Shown in pieces: positions 1 through 5,221 of a DNA stretch of 5,221 bases. The notes beneath the pieces are model-generated. The model was not told the origin of the DNA. It searched no databases and saw only the letters and a list, made by a program, of their open reading frames with translations. Source of the stretch: CANQBR01 sp964641395 (GTDB lineage: Bacteria; Bacillota; Negativicutes; Acidaminococcales; Acidaminococcaceae); the NCBI GenBank assembly GCA_964641395.1, contig CAZXKQ010000046.1, forward strand, positions 1 to 5,221, read 5' to 3'. Position 1 is the first letter of the stretch. Each line of letters starts with the position of its first letter. A program made the translations under genes and the position numbers.

Positions 1-6
1 CCTCCT
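1..6 (-). promoter_or_regulatory. Possible ribosome binding site of an off-window minus-strand gene
   Basis: Read on the minus strand, the sequence directly after the transporter stop codon is AGGAGG, a full Shine-Dalgarno core, and the window ends there. It would suit a start codon roughly 5 to 10 bases further left, outside the window. If real, the transporter gene is followed almost without a gap by a second gene in the same operon. The match is exact but short and sits at the edge, so this is an inference. Confidence 0.4.
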
Positions 7-899
7 CACCTCTCAGACAGGCTCAGCCCTGCGACAGAGGCCAGGATCAGCAGCATGCCGCCGATCTTAGCAGGGGTGAGGGGCTCGTGGAAGAGCAGCA
101 CCCCGCAGGCTGCCGCCACCAAAGGCTCCAAGAAGGCCAGCACCGAAGCCCGGCCCGCCTCTAGCCCTGACAGCCCCCGGGTGTAGAACAGGTAGGGCAG
201 CACGGCGCAGAACAGGCCCAGGCCTAGGCTGGCTCCCAGAGTCTGGACGAAGAAGCTGCCGCCGCTGCCGTCAGGTACGGCAGGCAGCTGCTGGCCAGGG
301 GTGAAGGACAGCAGCAGGGAGGCGGCTAGGGCGAAGTAGAAGGTGTAGGCGCAGATGGTGGTGCTGCTGTAGCGGCGCAGGGCCAGCTTGCTGAAGATGC
401 TGTAGAAAGCGTAGCCCAGGCTGCTGCCCAGGCCGTAGAGGATGCCTGCCAGGCTGACGTTCAGCTGGTCGCTGAAGACACCGGTCACCAGGCAGCAGCC
501 GGCGAAGGCCGCAGCCAGGGCCCAGCCCTTGGCCGCCGTGAAGGGTTCGTGGAAGATGAAGAGGCTCAGCACCATGACGAAGCTGGGGGCGGTGTAGAGG
601 AGGAGGGCCGCCACCGCCAGGCTGCTGGCCTCTATGGAATTGACATAGCAGTAGTTGTTGAAGGTGATGCTGAAGACGCCGGTGCCGAAGAAGAGCCACA
701 GATCGGCGGGGGCCACCCGCCAACTCCCCTTTTGGTAGTAGAGGAGGGGGGTGATGCAGAGGGAGGCGGTGAGGGTGCGCAGCACTACGATCTGCATAGG
801 GCTGAAGCCCAGGCCGGCCAGGGCCTTGACGAAGACGCCGATGAAGCCCCACAGGGAGGCGCCGATGCAGACAGATAAATAGGAGAGGCCCTTTTTCAT
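6..899 (-). CDS. EamA/DMT-family 10-TM transporter
   Basis: This 297-residue integral membrane protein belongs to the drug/metabolite transporter superfamily, which exports or imports small metabolites across the cytoplasmic membrane; the substrate cannot be read from the sequence. Two EamA repeats are visible, at about residues 8-140 and 150-292. The repeats end in parallel motifs, YTAPSFVMVLSLFIFHEPF (102-120) and FLEPLVAAACGVLLFHEPL (256-274). Hydrophobic stretches fit about ten membrane helices, and the length is typical for the family (about 280-310). The start at 899 (MKKGLSYLSV) is chosen because GAGGTGA lies 8 bases upstream. An ATG at 971 in the same frame lies upstream of the predicted transcription start and encodes a hydrophilic stretch unlike the family's N-terminus. 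The gene diverges from gatC, and an AGGAGG follows its stop. Family call is firm; function within the family is unknown. Confidence 0.93.
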   Translation of the reverse strand: MKKGLSYLSVCIGASLWGFIGVFVKALAGLGFSPMQIVVLRTLTASLCITPLLYYQKGSWRVAPADLWLFFGTGVFSITFNNYCYVNSIEASSLAVAALLLYTAPSFVMVLSLFIFHEPFTAAKGWALAAAFAGCCLVTGVFSDQLNVSLAGILYGLGSSLGYAFYSIFSKLALRRYSSTTICAYTFYFALAASLLLSFTPGQQLPAVPDGSGGSFFVQTLGASLGLGLFCAVLPYLFYTRGLSGLEAGRASVLAFLEPLVAAACGVLLFHEPLTPAKIGGMLLILASVAGLSLSER

Positions 900-907
900 A
901 GCCAGCT

Positions 908-916
908 TCACCTCTT
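908..916 (-). promoter_or_regulatory. Ribosome binding site of the EamA transporter gene
   Basis: On the minus strand this reads AAGAGGTGA, with GAGGTGA fully complementary to the 3' end of 16S rRNA. It is 8 bases from the ATG at 899. It decides the start at 899 over the in-frame ATG at 971, which has no comparable site. Confidence 0.75.
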
Positions 917-959
917 GGCCCTCTTGGCCGGCGTAGTGGCCGGCCCTTAACTCCCACCC

Positions 960-988
960 ATTATAACACAAAGGGCGGGACTGGTACA
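960..988 (-). promoter_or_regulatory. Sigma-A-type extended -10 promoter for the transporter gene
   Basis: The minus strand shows a perfect TATAAT (965 to 960) preceded by TGT, giving the extended -10 pattern TGn-TATAAT. A weak -35 candidate, TGTACC (988 to 983), lies 17 bases upstream and matches TTGACA at three of six positions. Transcription would begin near 953, giving a leader of about 50 bases before the start at 899. The extended -10 would compensate for the poor -35. Confidence 0.7.
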
Positions 989-1023
989 GGGCAGGGGCCT
1001 GCCTCCTTTGGGCAAAAAAAACC

Positions 1024-1052
1024 TAACTAGGGGAGGGGGTTTGTGATATAAT
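1024..1052 (+). promoter_or_regulatory. Sigma-A-type extended -10 promoter for gatCAB
   Basis: A perfect TATAAT at 1047-1052 is preceded by TGA, again a TGn extended -10, within a short AT-rich island (1040-1066) in an otherwise GC-rich region. The -35 position with a 17-base spacer holds TAACTA (1024-1029), a poor match to TTGACA. Transcription would begin near 1059, about 68 bases before the gatC ATG at 1127. It is the only good promoter seen upstream of the three gat genes, so all three are probably transcribed from it. Confidence 0.72.
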
Positions 1053-1067
1053 TAAATAAGTATTTGC

Positions 1068-1099
1068 CTCCCGTCCCTGCTAGCAGGCAGGGCGGGGAG
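1068..1099 (+). promoter_or_regulatory. GC-rich hairpin in the gatC leader RNA
   Basis: Five pairs (1068-1072 with 1095-1099) and six pairs (1075-1080 with 1087-1092) form an imperfect stem. They are separated by a two-by-two internal loop (1073-1074 against 1093-1094) and capped by the six-base loop TAGCAG. No run of T follows, so it is not an intrinsic terminator. It starts within about ten bases of the predicted transcript 5' end, where such stems can stabilise mRNA. Its 3' arm also contains GGGGAG (1094-1099), the best Shine-Dalgarno match for an alternative gatC start at 1106. The pairing is plain in the sequence; a regulatory role is inference. Confidence 0.45.
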
Positions 1100-1126
1100 C
1101 GTGGAATGAGGGGATGGTGTTTACCT

Positions 1127-1438
1127 ATGACAGCAACTGCCGCTAACAACCTCAAGGTCAGCCAGGACGATGTGGAGTACATCGCCCAGCTGAGCCGGCT
1201 GACCGTGCCTGCCTCAGAAATGGAGAAATTCACGGAACAGTTCAACCAAATCCTGAATTATGCCGATATCCTGGAGCACATCGACACCACCGGCATCCCG
1301 CCTACGGCCCACGTGTTGCCGGTCAGCAACGTGTTCAGGGAGGACGTGGTGCGGCCTGGCGCCACCTTGGAGGAGGCCCTGGCCAACGCCCCTGCCGTAC
1401 ACAATGACGGCTTCAAGGTGCCTAGGGTTATCGAATAA
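1127..1438 (+). CDS. gatC: Asp/Glu-tRNA amidotransferase subunit C
   Basis: GatC is the small non-catalytic subunit of the cytoplasmic GatCAB amidotransferase; in known structures it wraps around the GatA-GatB interface and stabilises the complex. The protein is 103 residues, close to the usual 95-100. Family features are the N-terminal helix VEYIAQLSRL (16-25), a central helical part (FTEQFNQILNYADIL, 35-49), and the conserved tail with DTTGIPPTAHVLP (53-65), NVFREDVV (68-75) and FKVPRVIE (96-103). The start at 1127 leaves the shortest N-terminal extension, but its ribosome site is weak (GGATGGTG, 1112-1119). An in-frame ATG at 1106 would add MRGWCLP and has a better site (GGGGAG, 1094-1099), though that site lies in a predicted stem. 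The stop codon overlaps the gatA ribosome site. Identity is firm; the exact start is not. Confidence 0.93.
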   Translation: MTATAANNLKVSQDDVEYIAQLSRLTVPASEMEKFTEQFNQILNYADILEHIDTTGIPPTAHVLPVSNVFREDVVRPGATLEEALANAPAVHNDGFKVPRVIE

Positions 1439-1443
1439 GGAGG
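1437..1443 (+). promoter_or_regulatory. Ribosome binding site of gatA (GTG start)
   Basis: AAGGAGG lies 7 bases before the GTG at 1451 and overlaps the last two bases of the gatC stop codon. It fixes the non-ATG start of gatA. Ribosomes finishing gatC pass over it, which favours coupled translation. Confidence 0.85.
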
Positions 1444-1450
1444 CAGGACA

Positions 1451-2917
1451 GTGGAACTATACAGGCTTACCGCCCACGAATTACACGCTAAATTAGTAAA
1501 GAAGGAGCTCAGCTCCCTAGAGCTGACCCAGGCCCTCTATCGGCGGATAGAGGAGGTGGAGCCCCTGGTGAAGGCCTATGTAACCTTGAACAAGGAGCAG
1601 GCCCTGCAGCAGGCTGCCGCCGTAGACGCCGCCATCGCCGCCGGCCAGGAGATAGCCCCTCTGGCAGGGGTGCCTGGCGCCATCAAGGACAACATCTCCA
1701 CCAAAGGCCTGCGCACCACCTGCTCCAGCAAGATGCTGGCCAACCTGGTGCCCATCTACGACGCCCACGTCATCAAGAAGCTGCGCCAGGCGGAGACCAT
1801 CTTCCTAGGCAAGACCAATATGGACGAATTTGCCATGGGCTCCACCACCGAGACCAGCTACTTCGGCCCCACCCACAACCCCTGGAACCTAGAGCTGATA
1901 CCCGGAGGCTCCAGCGGCGGCAGCGCGGCCGCCATCGCCGCCGGAGAGGCCATCTGGTCCTTGGGCAGCGACACTGGCGGCTCCATCCGCCAACCCGCCT
2001 CCTTCAACGGCTGCGTAGGCATTAAGCCCACCTACGGCCGGGTTTCCCGCTATGGCTGCGTGGCCTTCGCCTCCTCCCTGGACCAGATAGGCCCTATAAC
2101 CAAGGACGTCACCGATGCCGCCTTGGTGTTGAACTGCATCAGCGGCAAGGACGCTATGGACGCAACCAGCCTGGACGTAGCCGTGCCCGACTTCACCCAG
2201 GCCCTAGTGGCCGACGTGAAGGGCCTGCGCATCGGCCTGCCGGCGGAGTTCTACGGGGAGGGCACCGACCAGGTGGTGAAGGATGAGCTGGACAAGGCCG
2301 TGAAGGTTTACCAGGAGCTGGGAGCGGAGATCATCCCCATTTCCCTGCCCCATACTAAGTACGCAGTCATCACCTACTACATCATCGCCCCGGCGGAGGC
2401 CTCCGCCAACCTGGCCCGCTTTGACGGCGTCCGTTACGGCTACCGCAGCCAGCAGGCCGCCTCGGCCCCGGAGATGACCACCATGACCCGTACCGAGGGC
2501 TTCGGCTTAGAGGTGCGGCGGCGCATCATGCTGGGCACCTACGTGCTGAGCAGCGGCTACTACGATGCCTACTACAAGAAGGCCATGCAGGTCCGCACCC
2601 TCATCTGCCAGGACTACGCCGAGGCCTTCCAGAAGTGCGACGTACTGCTCACCCCCACCTCGCCGGTGCCGGCCTACAAGATCGACAGCCAGATGGATCC
2701 CCTCTCTATCTACATGCTGGATGTGACCACCATACCGGTGAACATGGCCGGCCTGCCCGGCCTCTCCCTGCCCTGCGGCTTTGCCGACGGCCGGCCCATA
2801 GGCATGCAGCTCATCGGCCGGGCCTTGGACGAGGCCACGGTGCTGCGGGCTGCCTACAGCTTTGAGCAGGCTACCCAGTTCCACAAAGTCTACGCTAAGT
2901 TGGGAGGTGAGCAATGA
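1451..2917 (+). CDS. gatA: Asp/Glu-tRNA amidotransferase subunit A (glutaminase)
   Basis: GatA hydrolyses glutamine (or asparagine) and supplies ammonia, through an internal channel, to GatB for amidating mischarged Glu-tRNA(Gln) or Asp-tRNA(Asn). The protein has 488 residues, normal for the family, and is one amidase-signature domain. The Ser-cisSer-Lys triad is complete: Lys79 in GVPGAIKDN, Ser154 in PGGSSGGSAA, and nucleophile Ser178 in GSDTGGSIRQPASFNG. The same numbering applies to the Staphylococcus aureus enzyme. Later motifs are RRRIMLGTYVLSSGYYDAYY (356-375) and LDVTTIPVNMAGLPGLSLPCG (423-443), the latter with the Asp that holds the glutamine amino group in the family. The start is GTG, set by AAGGAGG 7 bases upstream. 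Gly76 sits where I expect a larger aliphatic residue in many homologues (GxPxAIKDN). The gene follows gatC after 12 bases and overlaps the gatB start. Confidence 0.97.
   Translation: MELYRLTAHELHAKLVKKELSSLELTQALYRRIEEVEPLVKAYVTLNKEQALQQAAAVDAAIAAGQEIAPLAGVPGAIKDNISTKGLRTTCSSKMLANLVPIYDAHVIKKLRQAETIFLGKTNMDEFAMGSTTETSYFGPTHNPWNLELIPGGSSGGSAAAIAAGEAIWSLGSDTGGSIRQPASFNGCVGIKPTYGRVSRYGCVAFASSLDQIGPITKDVTDAALVLNCISGKDAMDATSLDVAVPDFTQALVADVKGLRIGLPAEFYGEGTDQVVKDELDKAVKVYQELGAEIIPISLPHTKYAVITYYIIAPAEASANLARFDGVRYGYRSQQAASAPEMTTMTRTEGFGLEVRRRIMLGTYVLSSGYYDAYYKKAMQVRTLICQDYAEAFQKCDVLLTPTSPVPAYKIDSQMDPLSIYMLDVTTIPVNMAGLPGLSLPCGFADGRPIGMQLIGRALDEATVLRAAYSFEQATQFHKVYAKLGGEQ
2903..2910 (+). promoter_or_regulatory. 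Ribosome binding site of gatB inside the end of gatA
   Basis: GGAGGTGA, an extended match to the anti-Shine-Dalgarno sequence, lies within the last codons of gatA. Its GGAGG core is 6 bases from the ATG at 2914 and 9 bases from the ATG at 2917, so it can serve either of the two consecutive start codons. Confidence 0.8.
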
Positions 2918-4356
2918 TGACTAGGTACATCACCGTCATCGGCCTGGAAGTCCATGCTGAATTAAAGACCAAGACCAAGGCCTTCTGCGCCTGCCCCACC
3001 GCCTTCGGCAGCCGGCCCAACACCCACGTCTGCCCAGTGTGCACCGGCATGCCCGGCGCCCTGCCGGTGCTGAACAGGCAGGTGGTGGAGTTCGCCCTGC
3101 GGGCGGCCCTGGCCTTGAACTGCCACATCAACAAGTTCAATAAGTTCGACCGTAAAAACTACTTCTACCCTGACCTGGCCAAGGGCTACCAGATCTCCCA
3201 GTTCGACCAGCCCCTCTGTGAGCACGGCTACATCGACATCAACGTAGAGGGGGAGGCCAAGCGCATCGGCATCACCCGCATCCACATGGAGGAGGACGCA
3301 GGAAAGTTGGTGCACAGCGGTGCCACTATCAGCACCAGCGACTTCTCCGCCGTAGACTACAACCGGGCCGGGGTGCCTCTGATCGAGATCGTCTCTGAGC
3401 CGGACATGCGCAGCGCCGAGGAGGCCCGGGCCTATATGGAAAGCCTTAAGGCCATCTTGGAGTACACCGATGTGTGCGACTGCAAGATGCAGGAAGGCAG
3501 CCTCCGCTGTGATGCCAATATCTCCATTATGCCGGTAGGGGCCAAGGAGTTCGGCACCAGGGCGGAGATCAAGAACCTGAACTCCTTCCGGGCCCTGGTG
3601 CGGGCCATCGAATATGAGGTGGAGCGGCAGAAGGAAATCCTCGAAGACGGAGGCCACGTGGTGCAGGAGACCCGCACCTGGGACGATGTGAACGGGGTCA
3701 CTCTCTCCATGCGCTCTAAGGAAGAGGCCCACGACTACCGCTACTTCCCCGAGCCGGACCTGGTGCCCATCCAACTAGACGATGCCTGGATCGAGCGGGT
3801 TAGATCCCAGCTGCCGGAGCTGCCTGCCGCCCGTCAGGCCCGGCTGGTGCAGGGCTTCGGCCTGCCGGAGTACGATGCCGGGCAAATCGTGGCCAACAAG
3901 GCCATGGCCGACTACTTTGATGCGGCAGTGGCTACCGCTAAGGATGCCAAGGGAGTGGCCAACTGGCTGCTAGGGGACGTGTCCGCCTACCTGAACAGCG
4001 AGAACATAGGCATAGAGGCCTTCAAGGTGACCCCGGGGCATCTGGCAGAACTGGTGAACCTGATCAAGGACGGGGTGCTGTCCAGCAAGCTGGCCAAGAA
4101 GGTGTTCAGCGAGCTGCTGAAGGAGGACGCCTCGCCTAAGGCCATAGTGGAAAGGCTGGGCCTGCAACAGGTGAGCGATGAAGGTGCCATAGCCGCCCTG
4201 GTTGAGGAGGTCATGGCCGCCAACCCCCAGTCTGTAGCCGACTATCGGGCAGGCAAGGACAAGGCCATCGGCTTCCTGGTGGGCCAGGTGATGAAGAAGT
4301 CCAGGGGCAAGGCCAACCCAGGCCTGGTGCAGAAACTCTTGAAGGAAAGGCTGTAA
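2914..4356 (+). CDS. gatB: Asp/Glu-tRNA amidotransferase subunit B
   Basis: GatB binds the mischarged tRNA, activates the side-chain carboxylate with ATP and transfers ammonia from GatA to give Gln-tRNA(Gln) or Asn-tRNA(Asn). The 480 residues match the family length. Seen in order: GLEVHAEL (10-17) with the conserved Glu and His; a four-cysteine CxC...CxxC metal site (Cys25, 27, 40, 43); RKNYFYPDLAKGYQISQ (80-96); HMEEDAGK (124-131); the signature DYNRAGVPLIEIVSEPD (148-164); and KNLNSFRALVRAIEYE (220-235). From about residue 330 a YqeY-like tRNA-binding tail follows, ending in NPGLVQKLLKERL. Ala89 is found where the family usually has Pro in DLPKGYQ. Starts at 2914 and 2917 are both possible and both overlap the gatA stop, so translation is probably coupled, which suits subunits needed in equal amounts. 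A terminator follows 40 bases after the stop. Confidence 0.97.
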   Translation: MMTRYITVIGLEVHAELKTKTKAFCACPTAFGSRPNTHVCPVCTGMPGALPVLNRQVVEFALRAALALNCHINKFNKFDRKNYFYPDLAKGYQISQFDQPLCEHGYIDINVEGEAKRIGITRIHMEEDAGKLVHSGATISTSDFSAVDYNRAGVPLIEIVSEPDMRSAEEARAYMESLKAILEYTDVCDCKMQEGSLRCDANISIMPVGAKEFGTRAEIKNLNSFRALVRAIEYEVERQKEILEDGGHVVQETRTWDDVNGVTLSMRSKEEAHDYRYFPEPDLVPIQLDDAWIERVRSQLPELPAARQARLVQGFGLPEYDAGQIVANKAMADYFDAAVATAKDAKGVANWLLGDVSAYLNSENIGIEAFKVTPGHLAELVNLIKDGVLSSKLAKKVFSELLKEDASPKAIVERLGLQQVSDEGAIAALVEEVMAANPQSVADYRAGKDKAIGFLVGQVMKKSRGKANPGLVQKLLKERL

Positions 4357-4392
4357 GAGGGCCCGGCCGGCCCGGAGCTAGACAGCTTGTGC

Positions 4393-4435
4393 AAAAAAAG
4401 TGCCGCCCGTCTAAGACCGGCGGCACTTTTCTCTT
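4393..4435. terminator. Bidirectional intrinsic terminator between gatB and the acyltransferase gene
   Basis: A perfect 12-base-pair inverted repeat, AAAAGTGCCGCC (4396-4407) with GGCGGCACTTTT (4419-4430), encloses an 11-base loop that can form a further GTC/GAC pairing around TAA. On the plus strand it ends in TTTTCTCTT, suitable for stopping gatB transcripts. On the minus strand the run of seven A at 4393-4399 becomes a seven-U tract, suitable for stopping the converging acyltransferase transcript. It lies between the two convergent stop codons (4356 and 4471). Confidence 0.92.
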
Positions 4436-4470
4436 GCCTGACAGGGGTGGCAGGCCCCTTCCAGCCGAGG

Positions 4471-5220
4471 CTAGCCCCAGAGCAGGTAGGCCAGGCCCAG
4501 CAGCAGGGGCTGGTGAACCAGGTAGACCAGCAGGCTGTGACGGCCTAGGAAGGTGAGGGGGGCCAGGTCCAGCCAAGCGGCCCAGCCAGGCCGTCCAGGG
4601 GAGGAGCTGGCCTGGTAGGCGAAATAACCCAGGTAGTAGGTGAAGATGTTAGGCAGCAGGGGCACGTAGTCAGCAGAGCTGAAGCCAGGGCTGTGGAAGC
4701 CGAGTACTGCCCAGCAGTCTTGGTAGAGGAAGGCTGGCCACTGCCACAGCCGCCAGCCGCCTAGGGCGGCCCAGCCCCCGTCCAGGCTGCCGGTGAGCTG
4801 GTAGCCTAGCAGGCAGAGGAGCAGGCCGGCAAGGGGCGGCAGCCGCCGTAAGAAGGGAGCCAAGGCCAGGGTGAGGAGGGGGGCCAGGCCTAAGAAGGTC
4901 AGCACCCCGTAGAGGATGAGCTGCTCCGGCAGAAAGAAGTAGGTGGCGGCGCTGATCACCGCCCCCCAGAGGCAGAGCTGCAGTCCGCCCTGCCAACGGC
5001 GGGAACCCAGGGAGAAGCAGAAGCCGGAGAGGAAGAAGAAGAGGCCGGCCCCCAGCCGCTGCCAGAGGCTGACCGCTGCCAGGGCGGGCCAGCCAGGCTG
5101 GGCCCCGTAGAGGACGTAGTAGTCGTAGAGGCCGTGGTAGGCCGTCATGCTCAGCAGGGCCAGGCCCCGCAGGGCGTCCAGGCAGGGCCAGCGGCCCTGC
5201 CGTCCTAAGGGCCCTCCCCT
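4471..5220 (-). CDS. DUF1624/HGSNAT-type multi-pass membrane acyltransferase (5' end outside window)
   Basis: The visible 249 residues form a strongly hydrophobic protein with about six to seven membrane segments. Motifs resemble the bacterial DUF1624 group (heparan-alpha-glucosaminide N-acetyltransferase catalytic domain, PF07786). They are RWPCLDALRGLALLSM (10-25), a His at 29 followed by LYDYY, YFFLPEQLILYGVLTFLG (94-111), ADYVPLLPNIFTYYLGY (183-199) and the C-terminal FLGRHSLLVYLVHQPLL (224-240). Family members are thought to move acyl groups across or at the membrane; the substrate here is unknown. The methionine at 5148 is the first ATG in the visible frame, but it lies inside the first conserved helix, after LDALRGLALLS. 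No stop interrupts the frame up to the right edge and no usual start codon occurs before it, so the gene begins beyond the window. The C-terminus is complete (TAG at 4471-4473). The gene converges on gatB and shares its terminator. Confidence 0.82.
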   Translation of the reverse strand, partial: RGGPLGRQGRWPCLDALRGLALLSMTAYHGLYDYYVLYGAQPGWPALAAVSLWQRLGAGLFFFLSGFCFSLGSRRWQGGLQLCLWGAVISAATYFFLPEQLILYGVLTFLGLAPLLTLALAPFLRRLPPLAGLLLCLLGYQLTGSLDGGWAALGGWRLWQWPAFLYQDCWAVLGFHSPGFSSADYVPLLPNIFTYYLGYFAYQASSSPGRPGWAAWLDLAPLTFLGRHSLLVYLVHQPLLLGLAYLLWG

Positions 5221-5221
5221 T

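Noticed and set aside
549..878. A 109-codon plus-strand frame opposite the transporter
   Set aside because: The translation is a Glu/Gly/Ala-rich low-complexity shadow of hydrophobic codons read in reverse, with no ribosome site or recognisable domain.
990..1003. Small hairpin GGCAG/CTGCC near the poly-A run at 1014-1021, as a terminator
   Set aside because: The stem is only five pairs, and no T-run follows it on the plus strand. On the minus strand the T8 comes before the stem rather than after it.
1059..1126. A T-box or riboswitch controlling the gat operon
   Set aside because: The leader is under 70 bases, lacks the conserved T-box sequence and has no terminator/antiterminator pair.
1114..1146. 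A 10-codon plus-strand frame (MVFTYDSNCR) overlapping the gatC start, as a possible leader peptide
   Set aside because: It has no properly spaced ribosome site, no run of regulatory codons, and no following attenuator structure.
1629..1945. A repeated 17-base GC-rich stretch in gatA, near 1630 and 1930
   Set aside because: Both copies encode the common AAIAAG string with similar codons in a GC-rich gene; this is codon bias, not a functional repeat.
2962..3774. A 270-codon open frame antisense to gatB
   Set aside because: It lies wholly opposite gatB, which has every family motif. Long antisense frames are expected in GC-rich genes, and its Gly/Val/Leu/His-rich translation resembles no protein I know.
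4211..4576. A 121-codon minus-strand frame spanning the gatB end, the terminator and the acyltransferase end
   Set aside because: It would run through a strong terminator and overlap two well-supported genes. Its Pro/Gly/Ala-rich composition indicates chance.
1..5221. Search for a novel defence, mobile or biosynthetic system
   Set aside because: All substantial coding space is explained by housekeeping gatCAB and two known membrane-protein families. No repeats arrays, integrase, transposase, toxin-antitoxin pair or atypical composition was seen.

Overview
The window carries a complete gatC-gatA-gatB operon on the plus strand. It is flanked by two minus-strand membrane-protein genes: a complete drug/metabolite-type (EamA) transporter on the left and a 5'-truncated DUF1624/HGSNAT-type multi-pass acyltransferase on the right. 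Base composition is clearly GC-rich. The gatCAB gene order, AAGGAGG-type ribosome sites, and TGn-TATAAT promoters and short intergenic gaps fit a bacterium, most likely a high-GC lineage of Firmicutes (Negativicutes or Clostridia). That assignment rests on gene style and protein flavour, not on any search.

Layout. Positions 6-899 (minus) encode the transporter. Its stop is followed at once by an AGGAGG at the window edge, which suggests another minus-strand gene just outside. Positions 900-1126 are a divergent control region. It holds one TATAAT extended -10 promoter firing left (960-965), one firing right (1047-1052), and a GC-rich hairpin (1068-1099) at the start of the gatC leader. Positions 1127-4356 are gatC, gatA and gatB, with a 12-base gap between the first two and a stop/start overlap between the last two. 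Positions 4357-4470 hold a strong hairpin with A- and T-tracts that can end transcription from both converging units. From 4471 to the right edge lies the acyltransferase, whose reading frame stays open to the edge. The methionine at 5148 is internal, because the conserved LDxLRG motif lies upstream of it.

How the genes work together. GatC, GatA and GatB form the tRNA-dependent amidotransferase. It corrects Glu-tRNA(Gln), and in many bacteria also Asp-tRNA(Asn), to Gln-tRNA and Asn-tRNA. All catalytic residues checked are present, so the enzyme should be functional. The two flanking genes have their own orientation and signals and no evident role in this pathway. I see no mobile element, CRISPR array, RNA gene or clearly novel system. 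The most useful observations concern start sites, the leader hairpin and the truncated right-hand gene.
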